From assembly GCF_900157385.1 (NCBI RefSeq), contig NZ_LT717701.1:1275772-1339771 (forward strand): 64,000 bases of DNA, written 5' to 3'. This stretch comes from Mycobacterium terramassiliense (GTDB lineage: Bacteria; Actinomycetota; Actinomycetes; Mycobacteriales; Mycobacteriaceae). The notes below the pieces were generated by a model, which did not search any database, was not told the origin of the DNA, and saw only the letters and a list, made by a program, of their open reading frames with translations. Each line of letters begins with the position of its first letter. Position 1 is the first letter of the stretch. A program made the position numbers and the translations under genes. Of this stretch, positions 16,528 to 25,354 are shown piece after piece.

Positions 16528-17970
16528 CTACGCGTCGACGGTGAACGCATGGGCGTAACCCTGTGCACCTAGATGCTCGTAGACGTGGGTGGTGGTGACT
16601 CGGTTCCAGTGGTGTCCGAGCAACACGGCGAGACCAAGTGGGCCGATGAGGAACAGGTGCAACGTTCCTGAGGTGCCGTGCCGACGAGCGAGATCACGGA
16701 TCTGGACTGCGAAGCTGTTCGCCGCTACCGGGGTGGTGACGGCGGTCGGACTCGCCCCTGTCGATGGGGTAGCGGTCACGATAGTCGCGACGGGCAATCC
16801 GATGTGGCGAATCCAGTCGGCTGCCTGGTCGGCGAAGTCGGCAGCGACGTTGACGATGAGCGCCGTATCCGAACCGAGCCCGACGGATTGCTCGGTCACC
16901 TTGAGGGAGAAGGCTTCGGTCTTTTCTTCGCTGCTCCAAAGCTGATCGCCTTGGCGTACGCCGACTTCGTAGCGCAAGACGCGGCGCAGCTCAGCACCGA
17001 GCAGGAATCCGGTCGCCTGCCGCATGTGCCCACTGACGAGGATGCGACGGGCGCCACCGAGTTGTGTTGGGACGGTAGCGATGTCGGCGGCCAGATCGTC
17101 CCATGTATGTGGAGGCATCGGTGCAACCCGGTGCCAGTCCTTCTCTCCCGAGACCCTATCCACCCAGTCGACGCTCACGGCGGCCTGGTCGGCGAGTTCG
17201 TCGTGCTTGATGGTCGCGACCGACACAGTCGTCCACGGTGAGCCCCGTTGCAGATCTAGTGTGGTGACGGCTTGCCTGATGTCGGAGAGGTTGAGGCGGC
17301 GATGCCCGGCGATGACTTGCTTGGCCACCCAGTCCGCACCCTGGTCGACGGCGTTCTCGTCCGATCGCAGACCGTTGGCGGTCATCAAGAGGCCGACTTC
17401 GTCACGTAGACGCTTGAGGTCGTAGGCGATGTCGAAGTGGAGGTCGTCAAGGAAGGCCATCAGGGTGGGCTCATCGGTGTCTGCGGCTATGGCCCACGCC
17501 TTTCGCGCCTTACCCCGCTCCGAGTTTGGGCCACCTTGGACGGCACGGGGGACCAGTCTGCCGTCGCGCCCGTCGCGATCTCGTAGCAGCACGTCGGCGG
17601 GATCGTGGGTGCGGTTGGTGGCCAGTCGCATCTCGACGGGATTGCCGTCGGCGGTCAGGTTCTTGTGCGCGGCCAGCATCTTCTTGAGGATCCCCTCGTC
17701 GTCCAGGTAGGCCAGCCCGACCGAGATGCGGTTGTCAACGGCGTACTTGACTTGTGTGTATGCGTGCGGGGATCGCATTCGGTGACGGACGACGTCGTCG
17801 CCGTTTCCGACACCGGGTTCTTCGACGCCGACGGCGATCGTCGGGTTGTCGGTGTTCTTTGTCAGGTCGTGGTGTAGGGCTTCCATGCAGGCTCGCCAGA
17901 CGTGCAGCCATTGGTAGTCATCGCCGGCGATCCGGACACCGCTCGCGCTGGGCATGTCATTGCCAGTCAT
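16528..17970 (-). CDS. cap4: CBASS effector with SAVED domain and N-terminal nuclease-like domain (Cap4-type)
   Basis: 480 residues. The C-terminal SAVED domain, which binds the cyclic oligonucleotide made by the CD-NTase, ends with the typical LHLFLIGPLGLAVLLGHHWN and TTHVYEHLG. The N-terminal part (about 1-190) starts SGVRIAGDDYQWLHVWRACM and contains VGVEEPG, then DDVVRHR and YTQVKYAVD, an acidic/QxK arrangement like the PD-(D/E)XK nuclease of Cap4 (DUF4297-related). A Cap4 effector degrades DNA once its SAVED domain binds the signal, leading to abortive infection. The start overlaps the cap3 stop by 4 bp. It is the last gene of the operon. Confidence 0.88.
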   Translation of the reverse strand: MTGNDMPSASGVRIAGDDYQWLHVWRACMEALHHDLTKNTDNPTIAVGVEEPGVGNGDDVVRHRMRSPHAYTQVKYAVDNRISVGLAYLDDEGILKKMLAAHKNLTADGNPVEMRLATNRTHDPADVLLRDRDGRDGRLVPRAVQGGPNSERGKARKAWAIAADTDEPTLMAFLDDLHFDIAYDLKRLRDEVGLLMTANGLRSDENAVDQGADWVAKQVIAGHRRLNLSDIRQAVTTLDLQRGSPWTTVSVATIKHDELADQAAVSVDWVDRVSGEKDWHRVAPMPPHTWDDLAADIATVPTQLGGARRILVSGHMRQATGFLLGAELRRVLRYEVGVRQGDQLWSSEEKTEAFSLKVTEQSVGLGSDTALIVNVAADFADQAADWIRHIGLPVATIVTATPSTGASPTAVTTPVAANSFAVQIRDLARRHGTSGTLHLFLIGPLGLAVLLGHHWNRVTTTHVYEHLGAQGYAHAFTVDA

Positions 17971-18524
17971 GGTTGTGCTCCTGGAGAATCAGTCGTAAAT
18001 GTACGAATGTCGTCTGGTGGTAAATTGCCGCGGCCGGTGACCTCGTCGGCGTGCTGTGATGCGCGCGGTAGCGCGCCGGTCAGTTCGATGGTGCAGACGC
18101 GGGGGGTGAAGGCGACGATGCGTCGGGCGTCGAGGGTGTATCCGTGATCGGTTCTGCGGAGCACGATTTGGGTAGGGTTGGGCAGCCGCGGCCGCTTCAT
18201 CGACACCAGCGCCAGCGATGCCAGGTCTTTCGGGCTGGGGCCGACGTCGTGAGGGTGGCTGTGCCAGTCGCCGAGGTAGCCAAGTCGGTGATCGACCGCT
18301 CGCGCCCCCAGGACGGCCACATGGGTGGCGCCGGCAGGAATCCGGTAGTGGGATCTGCCGCGCTCGATGGTAGGGATCTCGACGGCGGTGGTGATCCACG
18401 GATGCCCATCGAGATAGACACCGATCAAGATGCCGCCGGTTTCAATGGGGTGCGCCCGTGCCGCGGCGGCCGCCATCGTCGTGCGGGCGGCCTCGGTGAT
18501 CCACAACTTGGTGCTGGTGTTCAT
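17967..18524 (-). CDS. cap3: CBASS Cap3, JAB/MPN deconjugating isopeptidase
   Basis: 185 residues from ATG 18524, which overlaps the cap2 stop (ATGA). It has the JAMM metalloprotease residues: catalytic Glu in PIETGGILIGVYLDG and the zinc motif in YLGDWHSHPHDVGPSPKDLASL (HxH followed by Ser and Asp). In type II CBASS, Cap3 reverses the conjugation of the CD-NTase made by Cap2. The longer frame to 18608 would overlap cap2 by 88 bp and is not needed. Confidence 0.92.
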   Translation of the reverse strand: MNTSTKLWITEAARTTMAAAAARAHPIETGGILIGVYLDGHPWITTAVEIPTIERGRSHYRIPAGATHVAVLGARAVDHRLGYLGDWHSHPHDVGPSPKDLASLALVSMKRPRLPNPTQIVLRRTDHGYTLDARRIVAFTPRVCTIELTGALPRASQHADEVTGRGNLPPDDIRTFTTDSPGAQP

Positions 18525-20089
18525 GAATCCTCCGACGAGTCGCCACAAGGCTCCAGAGCGCCCGTGCGGTCGAATGGAGGGCTCATCGGGCGCAGGACAG
18601 TGATGCATTCGTCGGCGCGTTCACGCCTGGTGGTCAGCAGATCGACGGCGGCACAGGCTGTGTCGGCCGCGGCGGTAAGGACCGCGACTGGTGAGGCGTT
18701 GTTCACTGGGGCGGTGCAGCCGAGTTCGAGGAAACCCGCCGTGGCTGTCGCCCGATCGTCGGGTGGTAGCGCGTGGTAGCGCGGATCGGCCGGGCGTGCA
18801 GCGATCGGGGTGTCACCCTCGGCTTGCCGTTGCACACGGGCCAGCGCGCCGTGATGGAACAGGGCACCGACGATGAGCGCCACGCCGCTTCGACGGCACG
18901 CGTCAGCGAGCGCGGCGGTCATCGGCAAGACCCCCGTGCAGTCGATGACCAGGTCGACTCCCTCGATCGCGGCGAGCAACTCGGCGGGGTCATAGGGCAG
19001 GTCGTCATGTCGAGTCACGCTGGTCCATGGTGCGTGTTGACCGACGATAACCGCCACCGCGTTGGTCTTGCGGTAGCCCACGAAGTGGCGGGTGCCGACG
19101 TGGCGGGCAAGGTTGGTGCTCGTCAACAGGTCACTGTCATGTAGGTGGATCGTGCCAACGCCGCTGGAAGCCACGGCGACCGCGACGTGTCCGCCGACGG
19201 AACCGGCGCCGGCGATCAGGACGACCTTGCGGGCGAGGAGGTCGGCGTCGGATCCGGCGCGTCGTCGTAACGCCTGCACGTCGTTGGATGTCGCCGGCAG
19301 CGCGGCGGTGCGCAACGTGTCGCCGGTACCGGTCATGCCGAGCACGACAGCGTCATAGTCGGCATCATGGCGTGGCCAGGCCAGCACGATGAAGTCGTGC
19401 CCGCCGCTGGGTTCGGTGAACACCGTGTCGGATCTGTCGGACAATCCATATGTGAGGTTCTTGCGTTGGCGACGGGTCAGTGCGGCGAGGACGTCGTTGA
19501 GGGTGCGCGGCGGCTCGGGGAGGTGGTTGCGCAAGTAGAACGCGCCGGTAAGGACGGGCTTGCCGATGGTACGGCGGTCTGGAGGGTTGCCGTGTTCGAT
19601 GAGCAGTGTCTTGCCCTGGATGGTCGCGAACACCTCGGCGGTGTAGCCGTTAGTGCCGCGGGTGATCAAGTCCCGCAGGGGTAGTTCGGCGCGGTAGGTG
19701 CTTTGCTCGTCGTAGAGAAGGTACGCGTCGAGTGCTCGGTCCTCGGCATGGAATCCGGCCTGGGCTGCGGCGGCCCACTGGTCTAGGCGATCCCAAAGGC
19801 CTTGCAGCTCACGGCCATCGATCTGGGCTGGATCGTCTTCGGCCCACAGACAGATGGTGCCTCGCGCGGCGTGCTCGGTGCCTAGACCCGCGACGAAGAC
19901 GTGTGCGTAGCGCAGCGGCCACCCCGGATAGATGTGGATCTGCATCCGAGTGGCGTCGGTGAGAGGCTGCAGGCTCGCCCGAATCGGCCCCGTCCAATAC
20001 GGGTTGGCATCTTCGCCGCTGGGAGAGAAGCCAGCATTGACCAGTTCCGAACAGAATCGATCGAACGCGGCGTCGTCGTAGGTATCCAA
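18521..20089 (-). CDS. cap2: CBASS Cap2, E2-E1 fusion (ThiF/ubiquitin-activating-like) enzyme
   Basis: 522 residues. The N-terminal E2-like part (about 1-150) is followed by a linker and a C-terminal E1/ThiF adenylation domain: Rossmann loop VVLIAGAGSVGGHVAVAVASSG, acceptor Asp in IHLHDSDLLTSTNLARHVG and later DLVIDCTGVLP. The tail holds GFLELGCTAP. Cap2 conjugates the C terminus of the CD-NTase to target proteins and so primes it for signal synthesis. The start is uncertain. No ATG or GTG lies in frame near the cap1 stop, so TTG at 20087-20089 (MDTYDDAAFDRF) is chosen. The open frame runs back to 20626 but overlaps cap1. Confidence 0.9.
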   Translation of the reverse strand: MDTYDDAAFDRFCSELVNAGFSPSGEDANPYWTGPIRASLQPLTDATRMQIHIYPGWPLRYAHVFVAGLGTEHAARGTICLWAEDDPAQIDGRELQGLWDRLDQWAAAAQAGFHAEDRALDAYLLYDEQSTYRAELPLRDLITRGTNGYTAEVFATIQGKTLLIEHGNPPDRRTIGKPVLTGAFYLRNHLPEPPRTLNDVLAALTRRQRKNLTYGLSDRSDTVFTEPSGGHDFIVLAWPRHDADYDAVVLGMTGTGDTLRTAALPATSNDVQALRRRAGSDADLLARKVVLIAGAGSVGGHVAVAVASSGVGTIHLHDSDLLTSTNLARHVGTRHFVGYRKTNAVAVIVGQHAPWTSVTRHDDLPYDPAELLAAIEGVDLVIDCTGVLPMTAALADACRRSGVALIVGALFHHGALARVQRQAEGDTPIAARPADPRYHALPPDDRATATAGFLELGCTAPVNNASPVAVLTAAADTACAAVDLLTTRRERADECITVLRPMSPPFDRTGALEPCGDSSEDS

Positions 20090-20097
20090 CAGCCTGC

Positions 20098-21171
20098 TCA
20101 GCGGCGACGCACGGCGGTCACGGCGAAGCCGCGCGACCGATTGCTGCCCAGTGCACCGACGGCGGTGACAGATCCGACCGGAAATCCGGCCGCATCGCAG
20201 CCGTCGGGCAGCGGGAGAACCTGTCCGCGGTCGTTGGTGCCGAGGATGTCGCGCCACAGCTTGGCAGCCCGGCACCGCTCTGCATCGAGCGCCGCGTAGG
20301 CCTCGCGGGCCAGACGCTCGAAGGTCTGACCCGCCGAGGTCCACTCCCAGGGTTCGAGGACGGGCTTGAGCGGCGTGCCGAGCACGGGGTCGGGCAACCC
20401 GCCGACAGCACTGTCGATCAACCGCGCCCCGACGTGTTTGAAGGTCGAGGCCAGCAGCTGGGGGTAGGAGGTTCCTGTGACGAGCCGTTCGTTCCACACG
20501 TAGTAGGCGGCGATCTCGACGAACAGGCCACCCGGGCGCTGGCCGCCGAGGTGGACGTGCCGGACCTGCCGCAGCAACCGCACGACCGGCCGGTAGGCGT
20601 TCGCCCCGCCGACCGTCGGGCTCCACGACGCAGTGGCCAATGTGTTCGTGTCGTCAGCGAACTGCACCGGATCGGTCTTGATCCAACGCTTTTCGTCGCT
20701 GTCCCACTTGTCACGATCCCGATTCGGGATAGCCCAGTGGCTCTGGCAGCGCACCGCCGGCACCGCGTCGATAGCGAACGCGACATCGCTAAAGTGGGCC
20801 TCAGGGTCGGGGAAGTCGATCTTGAGCGACCGCGCCTGACGAGTCACGCGGCCCCCCTCATCTTCTCCCTTCACACCGTACCCATCGACCAGCACCCGCT
20901 CGACGGCGTCGTAGATCTTCTCCGGACTGTGCCGCACGGAGAGATTGTCGAACCGCAGAAAGACGTCGACATCCTTGCCCGGATATCGCGCAGTCTGGCG
21001 CGCGTAGGAACCGATGAGTCGCGTGTCGATGCCCCAGCCACGCAGCTCAGCGTCAGCCTCGAGCAGGTCACGCACCTCGGAGTGTGCGGCGATTGCGCGG
21101 TCACGTTTGTCCCCGTGAATGCTGACGTTGCGCACCGCCTGCGCGAACTCCTCGTTAAGCAGATCTGTCAT
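20098..21171 (-). CDS. cap1: CBASS CD-NTase (cGAS/DncV-like nucleotidyltransferase)
   Basis: 357 residues. The pol-beta nucleotidyltransferase core is clear: RLIGSYARQTARYPGKDVDVFLRF gives the GS motif and the first two catalytic Asp, and HFSDVAFAIDAVPAV supplies the third carboxylate region. A C-terminal helical part contains YRPVVRLLRQVRHVHLGG and VEIAAYYVWNE. It would make a cyclic di- or trinucleotide on phage infection. The product cannot be told from sequence; a SAVED effector often goes with cyclic trinucleotides. Its C terminus (AVRRR) is the expected site of Cap2-dependent conjugation, although a terminal Gly or Ala is more usual. It is first of the four CBASS core genes. Confidence 0.92.
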   Translation of the reverse strand: MTDLLNEEFAQAVRNVSIHGDKRDRAIAAHSEVRDLLEADAELRGWGIDTRLIGSYARQTARYPGKDVDVFLRFDNLSVRHSPEKIYDAVERVLVDGYGVKGEDEGGRVTRQARSLKIDFPDPEAHFSDVAFAIDAVPAVRCQSHWAIPNRDRDKWDSDEKRWIKTDPVQFADDTNTLATASWSPTVGGANAYRPVVRLLRQVRHVHLGGQRPGGLFVEIAAYYVWNERLVTGTSYPQLLASTFKHVGARLIDSAVGGLPDPVLGTPLKPVLEPWEWTSAGQTFERLAREAYAALDAERCRAAKLWRDILGTNDRGQVLPLPDGCDAAGFPVGSVTAVGALGSNRSRGFAVTAVRRR

Positions 21172-21403
21172 ATTCCGTTCCTCCGTGACACCTTCTTAGA
21201 CAGTAGGTTGTGCCTCCGACAGGTCGACCTCGGCAGCGGCACCCATCGAGGGGTCTCCGCTGCGGTCGGACGGCTGCCGCGTGGGCCACCGTTGTTGGAT
21301 ACATGGTGTGCGCCTCCTGGGCGGAAATCGAGCTTGGTTGATCGACAAGGGTTTCGAAGGCAGGACGGCCCCGGCGCCGCCGAGACCGTCCCACCGATCC
21401 GAG

Positions 21404-21679
21404 CTACTTGTGCGGGAGCGCGAGCAGGTTGTTCTTCCAGTAACCGTCGGCCTGTGTCTGCACGTACTTCGGCCCCGACGCGGGGGCCCGTACGTAGACG
21501 TCGACCCGGCGGCCGCCTTCGTCGACAAAGGCCTTGCCGCCGTCCTCGATGAACTCGACCACCGCAGCACGCGTGCTGGAACCGGTCTCGTTGTTCACCT
21601 GGTTGGTCCACCACAGGTTCGTGATGTGCTGGTGAGTAGTACCGCCCGACAGGCGAATTGCGGTAATGCGAATGGCCAC
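21404..21679 (-). CDS. DUF3892 protein upstream of CBASS
   Basis: 91 residues. It matches the DUF3892 pattern: AIRITAIRLSGGTTHQHITNLWW at the N terminus, VEFIEDGGKAFVDEGG in the middle and KYVQTQADGYWKNNLLALP at the end. GTG 21679 is preceded by GGAGG with 5-base spacing, better than the upstream TTG. Function of the family is unknown. It lies 232 bp before the CD-NTase gene and 148 bp after the MerR-like gene, on the same strand, so it probably belongs to the CBASS transcription unit. The 232-bp gap below it could hold a short leader reading frame starting at an ATG near 21305 with a good ribosome-binding site, but no frame there is convincing. Confidence 0.82.
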   Translation of the reverse strand: MAIRITAIRLSGGTTHQHITNLWWTNQVNNETGSSTRAAVVEFIEDGGKAFVDEGGRRVDVYVRAPASGPKYVQTQADGYWKNNLLALPHK

Positions 21680-21827
21680 GGGGGCCTCCAATCAGTTCTG
21701 TGTCGATCCGTGCGGGATTGCGCAGATCGGGGATTGGGGCCGTACACTCATGGCTGTTGTACCGGGTCGTATATCGGCCCCCGGTTGGACGAGCATTGCC
21801 GTGCTCGTCCAACCTTTTTTCCGTGGT

Positions 21828-22550
21828 CTAGGTTTCGGTCCGCTCCTCTCTCCGGCCGTTCAGGTGGGACGCCGGCTCATCCGCCGGCCACGGCTCGCCG
21901 ACCTTGCGACCGAGCCTGACCGTCGTCGGATCCACACTCTGGGGTCGCGGAACAGCCAGACTCAGACGAGTGCGGGCCGCCCACCTATCCACCGGCCGTT
22001 CGCCGTTCCCATCACCGTCCAGCGGGGCCGCGATGGCGAAACCGATGCTGGTGTACTCGTCCGCAGTGCTCTCATGGCCGTCGCGGTCGACCAACGTGAT
22101 GTCTCGACGGCAACAGTCGCAGAGTGATCCGAGTACGTAGGAGACCGTCGCTGGTACCGCGCAGAAGGCGTCCGACGACGAAATATGCTGCATGGCAACG
22201 AATTCAAATTCTGCGAGGTCGAGTCGCATGTGCTTGCCCCTGAGCGACCTCATCAGGAACTTCCACACCGGTAACAGCTCGCGCAGCGACTCAATGGAGA
22301 CCCCGATCCTGCGCATGTACAGCAGCCAGGTCATCAGTTCCACTACGACCTTGGGATAGACGCCCGCGCTCCGAGACCCGAGGCGCGCGCTCAGCGGTAT
22401 CAGCCCGGAGGACATGTAATACGTCAGGTTGCGATCGGAAACTTTGAAACCGGCCTCCCGCACCTCGTTGAGGAGTTCGGTCTTCGTCACCAAGTCCGTC
22501 CCATCCTGTAACTCCAGGAATTCCATGAAGCCGTTAACCTCGTGCGACAT
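21828..22550 (-). CDS. MerR-like HTH regulator upstream of CBASS
   Basis: 240 residues. Residues about 20-90 form a MerR-type winged helix: LVTKTELLNEVREAGFKVSDRNLTYYMSSGLIPLS, then VYPKVVVELMTWLLYMRRIGVSIESLRELL. The C-terminal part has a Cys cluster (LGSLCDCCRRDITL) that could bind metal, followed by a low-complexity tail. It is the first gene of the minus-strand run leading into CBASS, with a 16-bp inverted repeat 39 bp upstream, so it may control its own unit. Similar HTH regulators are found beside many CBASS operons. Confidence 0.78.
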   Translation of the reverse strand: MSHEVNGFMEFLELQDGTDLVTKTELLNEVREAGFKVSDRNLTYYMSSGLIPLSARLGSRSAGVYPKVVVELMTWLLYMRRIGVSIESLRELLPVWKFLMRSLRGKHMRLDLAEFEFVAMQHISSSDAFCAVPATVSYVLGSLCDCCRRDITLVDRDGHESTADEYTSIGFAIAAPLDGDGNGERPVDRWAARTRLSLAVPRPQSVDPTTVRLGRKVGEPWPADEPASHLNGRREERTET

Positions 22551-22588
22551 CGATACACCTCCACCCAGGTCATCTACACCATTACTGT

Positions 22589-22604
22589 ATCACACCAATG
22601 TGAT
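22589..22604. promoter_or_regulatory. Perfect 16-bp inverted repeat, candidate operator of the MerR-like regulator
   Basis: ATCACA, CCAA, TGTGAT: a 6-bp perfect inverted repeat with a 4-base spacer. It lies between the start of the MerR-like gene (22550) and the oppositely oriented DUF4192 gene. Position and symmetry suit an operator that could act on both divergent units. Confidence 0.55.
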
Positions 22605-22613
22605 CATGAAGGT

Positions 22614-23598
22614 TTGCACGGCGATAGTGGTGAGGACGCCAGCGGTGGTGTCGGAGGCCCTACGGGCTCCGCGGGGAATCCGGCCCCGGCTGGGGAACTG
22701 CTCTCAACACGCAGCTCGAATAAGGAACTGCCGGCCGTGCTGGGCTTCGGCCCCACCAACAGCATCGTGGCCTACACGCTGCACCGCGATTCGATTCGAC
22801 ATCACTGTCTCGGTCGAACGAGCCGCGAAATTCCCGGCCACCGTCAACCTGCGACCCGAGACCAGCCACGCCGCCGTGCTCCTGGCCGTCTGCGACCAGG
22901 CCCACGAATGGCACGCCCTCACTATCCTCGACGCCGTGAGCGTGGCACTGCGTGCCGCCGGGATCCCCGTCCTGCGCCGGATCATGACCCGCGATGTCAC
23001 CACCGAAGGGCACTGGTATGACCCCGACAGCGGCGCCACCGGCCCCACCTATCCCTATACCGACTCGCTCGTCACCGCCCACCGAGTCCTCGGCGGTGAG
23101 CGCGTCAGCCCCGGCCGCGGCGACATCGAAGCCGAATTCGCTTACCTGCCCGCAGCACCACCGATGGCTTTGGGAGACCACGGCGAGCTCGTGATCCAGG
23201 TTGCCCAAGAGATCACCGACGCCCTCGAAGGGCACCCCATCAACCGCAGCCTGCCCACCCGCGCCGGCATCGCCATCACCGCCGACGTCGCCGTGCGCGA
23301 CGCCATGATCGCCGCCGCCGCCCAACACACCGATACCGCGGCCTACCTGTGGACCCACATCGCCCGGCGGCTGCGGGGTCAGCCCCGCGCCGAGGCACTT
23401 ACCATCGCTGCCGCCTGCTACTGCTTCCTGGGCGACACCGTTCGTGCCGGCATCGCCGCAGACGCGGCACTGGGTGAAGCCCAAGCCACGCAGACCCCGC
23501 CACCACGACTTGCTCTCATGCTGCTGACCGCGCTGCGCTCGGGCCTAACGCCTCACCAGATCAGCCGCGCCATCGTCGACGCCACCAACAGCGACTAA
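22614..23598 (+). pseudogene. DUF4192 protein gene with a frameshift near 22790
   Basis: DUF4192 proteins are common on actinobacterial plasmids; their function is unknown. The N-terminal motif (NKELPAVLGFGPTNSIVAYTLHRD) is in one frame. The rest starts in the +1-shifted frame at about 22790-22800 with IRFDITVSVERAAKFPATVNL and runs to 23598 (ILDAVSVALRAAGIPVL, YTDSLVTAHRVLGGERV, a C-terminal helical part). Both halves are needed for a normal DUF4192. The region of the shift contains ATTCG twice in tandem (near 22789-22799), a plausible slippage site, though a simple loss of one unit does not restore the frame. The start is uncertain: the only frame-matching codon near a ribosome-binding site is TTG 22614. 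Confidence 0.7.
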
Positions 23599-23613
23599 CC
23601 CTCACCATTCCCC

Positions 23614-23661
23614 GGGCCCGGCCAGCACCTGCATCCGCGGGGTTGGCCGGGCCCCCTTTTT
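23614..23661 (+). terminator. Rho-independent terminator after the DUF4192 gene
   Basis: GGGCCCGGCCA (23614-23624) and TGGCCGGGCCC (23644-23654) form an 11-bp perfect GC stem, followed by CC and TTTTT (23657-23661). It lies 15 bp after the DUF4192 stop. Canonical intrinsic terminators are rare in mycobacteria, so it stands out. Confidence 0.85.
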
Positions 23662-23960
23662 CCTTCCCGCATTTCTCACCAACCCACGCAGCGCGCGCCA
23701 CCGCTCGCCAGGACTTCGCCACCGGCGCGCTCTAGGGTGCCCGCCGGCCGCCTGGGCCTCGTCGCTAGCAATTGGGCTCCCAGACCCCACGCGGGACACT
23801 CTCCGCCGCGACGACACCGCCCCGCCACACCTCGGCCGCTGCCAGTCCTCAAAAGCGTCACACCGTTGGCCTCGTGCGCCCGTTCCCTCAACACCACACG
23901 CGCTCCGACGACGCGCGCCACCAACCGGCGGCGCGTCCGATTGTGTTGCCGGTCAGCGGC
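23662..23960. other. Non-coding stretch between the terminator and the HNH gene
   Basis: No supported gene. Short frames on both strands are low-complexity and lack ribosome-binding sites. The two flanking genes converge here. Confidence 0.4.
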
Positions 23961-24485
23961 TTACCACAGTGTCGGATCGGTGGAACCGAGCAGCGCTGCC
24001 TCGACAGCCTCTGCGTCCCATCCGTGGCGCACCGCTTCGCGTAGCGCCACCGCCCGGGCACGGCGTGCGTTGAGCCCATGATCGCCGCGGCGCACGACTA
24101 CCCGGCCGCCGCCGCGGCCGGCGCGCGCCATCATCACCATGTTGTCGCGTTGTGAGCCAGCGATCACGTGCAGCAGACCGAGCTCTCCGGGCTGACTCGC
24201 CCGCACACATACCGGGTTGTCGCAGCCGTGCAGCGCACGCACCCACGGCTCCAACGCCTCACCGTTCAATGACGCGGCCAGCGCGTAACGATTGGCGCGC
24301 ACCATGACCCGTGTGCCACCGCGGCGCAGCCAAAATCGGCCGTAACCGTCCGCCCCGATCGCCGAACACCAGATCGCGCAATCCTGCGTGCCCGGACCGC
24401 GAACGACGTTGTCCTCGAACCGCTCTAGCTCCTCGCAGTGCACGTGCGGGTCCACCACGAGGCGTAGCGGTTGCGAAACCCCCAT
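23961..24485 (-). CDS. HNH-endonuclease-like protein
   Basis: 174 residues. The central motif has the HNH/homing-endonuclease look: RALHGCDNPVCVRASQPGELG, then LHVIAGSQRDNMVMMARAGRGGG. The Cys pair and His residues fit the zinc/metal site, followed by the DNM...GRGGG tail seen in plasmid and phage HNH proteins. An AP2-like beta segment precedes it (GYGRFWLRRGGTRVMVRANRYALA). It is on the minus strand, convergent with DUF4192, in the backbone of the conjugative element. ATG 24485 is preferred over GTG 24494. Confidence 0.7.
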   Translation of the reverse strand: MGVSQPLRLVVDPHVHCEELERFEDNVVRGPGTQDCAIWCSAIGADGYGRFWLRRGGTRVMVRANRYALAASLNGEALEPWVRALHGCDNPVCVRASQPGELGLLHVIAGSQRDNMVMMARAGRGGGRVVVRRGDHGLNARRARAVALREAVRHGWDAEAVEAALLGSTDPTLW

Positions 24486-24573
24486 GACTCCCACTTGCTT
24501 TCGGCTCCAGCGGCCCCAGACCGCCCGTCGCCGCCATCATCGCAGCGCGCACCGACACAAGCCCCCGACCGCG

Positions 24574-25065
24574 CTAGGTCCGCGCTGACACCGGCTCCGG
24601 TGTGAGCCCTCCGGCCTGCGTAGCGTGCGCGTCCATCTCGCTGGCCACGAGACTTTCTGCCGGCGCCGCCAGCGGTGCCGCCGTGCCCGCACTCGCGGGG
24701 ATCTCGACCTGCGCCGTCACCGCCTCCGGCGATTCGGCTTCCCGGATCAACTCCCGCACTGCTTTCTCGCTGATCCCTGCCAACCGCGAGATCTCGCGCA
24801 GCGTCTCCCCGCGATCACGCAGCGACCGCAGCGCCGTCCCGCACGCCAGGCGCTGGCCCGCGCGCCGCTGCGCGGCCTGCTCGGTCAACGCCTGCTGCCG
24901 CTCGGCCAGCCACACATCGACCGCCTCAGCGCGATCCCTCGCGTCGAAGAACGCCGCGAGATCCTCCACATTGGCCTTCGTGCGCCGGATGACCTCTTCG
25001 GCCGCGGCGGCCGCGGCTTCGCGCGCCGCCCGCCGGGCCTGTTTGCTGACCGTCTTGTTTCCCAT
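24574..25065 (-). CDS. HTH-containing accessory protein upstream of the relaxase
   Basis: 163 residues from ATG 25065. An Ala/Arg/Glu-rich coiled region (VSKQARRAAREAAAAAAEEVI) precedes a helix-turn-helix: LRDRGETLREISRLAGISEKAVRELIREA, near residues 95-125. It is divergent from the traA-like relaxase gene across about 290 bp. That position suits a regulator or oriT-binding accessory protein, which is inference; no named family is recognised. Confidence 0.65.
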   Translation of the reverse strand: MGNKTVSKQARRAAREAAAAAAEEVIRRTKANVEDLAAFFDARDRAEAVDVWLAERQQALTEQAAQRRAGQRLACGTALRSLRDRGETLREISRLAGISEKAVRELIREAESPEAVTAQVEIPASAGTAAPLAAPAESLVASEMDAHATQAGGLTPEPVSART

Positions 25066-25181
25066 GTCTGCCACGCTAAAGCCCGCAAAACCCTTACGCC
25101 GCACCCGAACACAACAATCTCCGCCACCATCGTCCTCCGGATGCCCGGACCCGACCGCTCACCACACCAGCCCACCATCAC

Positions 25182-25195
25182 TTAGGGCACCCTAA
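25182..25195. promoter_or_regulatory. Short palindrome upstream of the relaxase gene
   Basis: TTAGGG, CA, CCCTAA: 6-bp arms with a 2-base centre, in the 290-bp gap between the divergent HTH gene and the relaxase. It could be an operator or part of oriT. No nic consensus is identified. Confidence 0.4.
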
Positions 25196-25354
25196 CTCCA
25201 ACCGGCCACCGAACATCAAACCTCTTGCACCCAGGGACTGGTGCGGACGTCACCGTTAGTGAGGCACCCGTCAGCGACGCGATTTTGGTGGTGCGCGGCC
25301 GTCGCATAACGCCGAGGCCCGTGTGAGAGTCGTAGTCGTGGTGATGTCGCGGTG

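Noticed and set aside
21168..21812. Alternative minus-strand frames around the DUF3892 gene and before the CD-NTase
   Set aside because: They run through DUF3892 in the wrong frame. A short leader frame before cap1 has a good ribosome-binding site but no clear product, so it is mentioned only under DUF3892.
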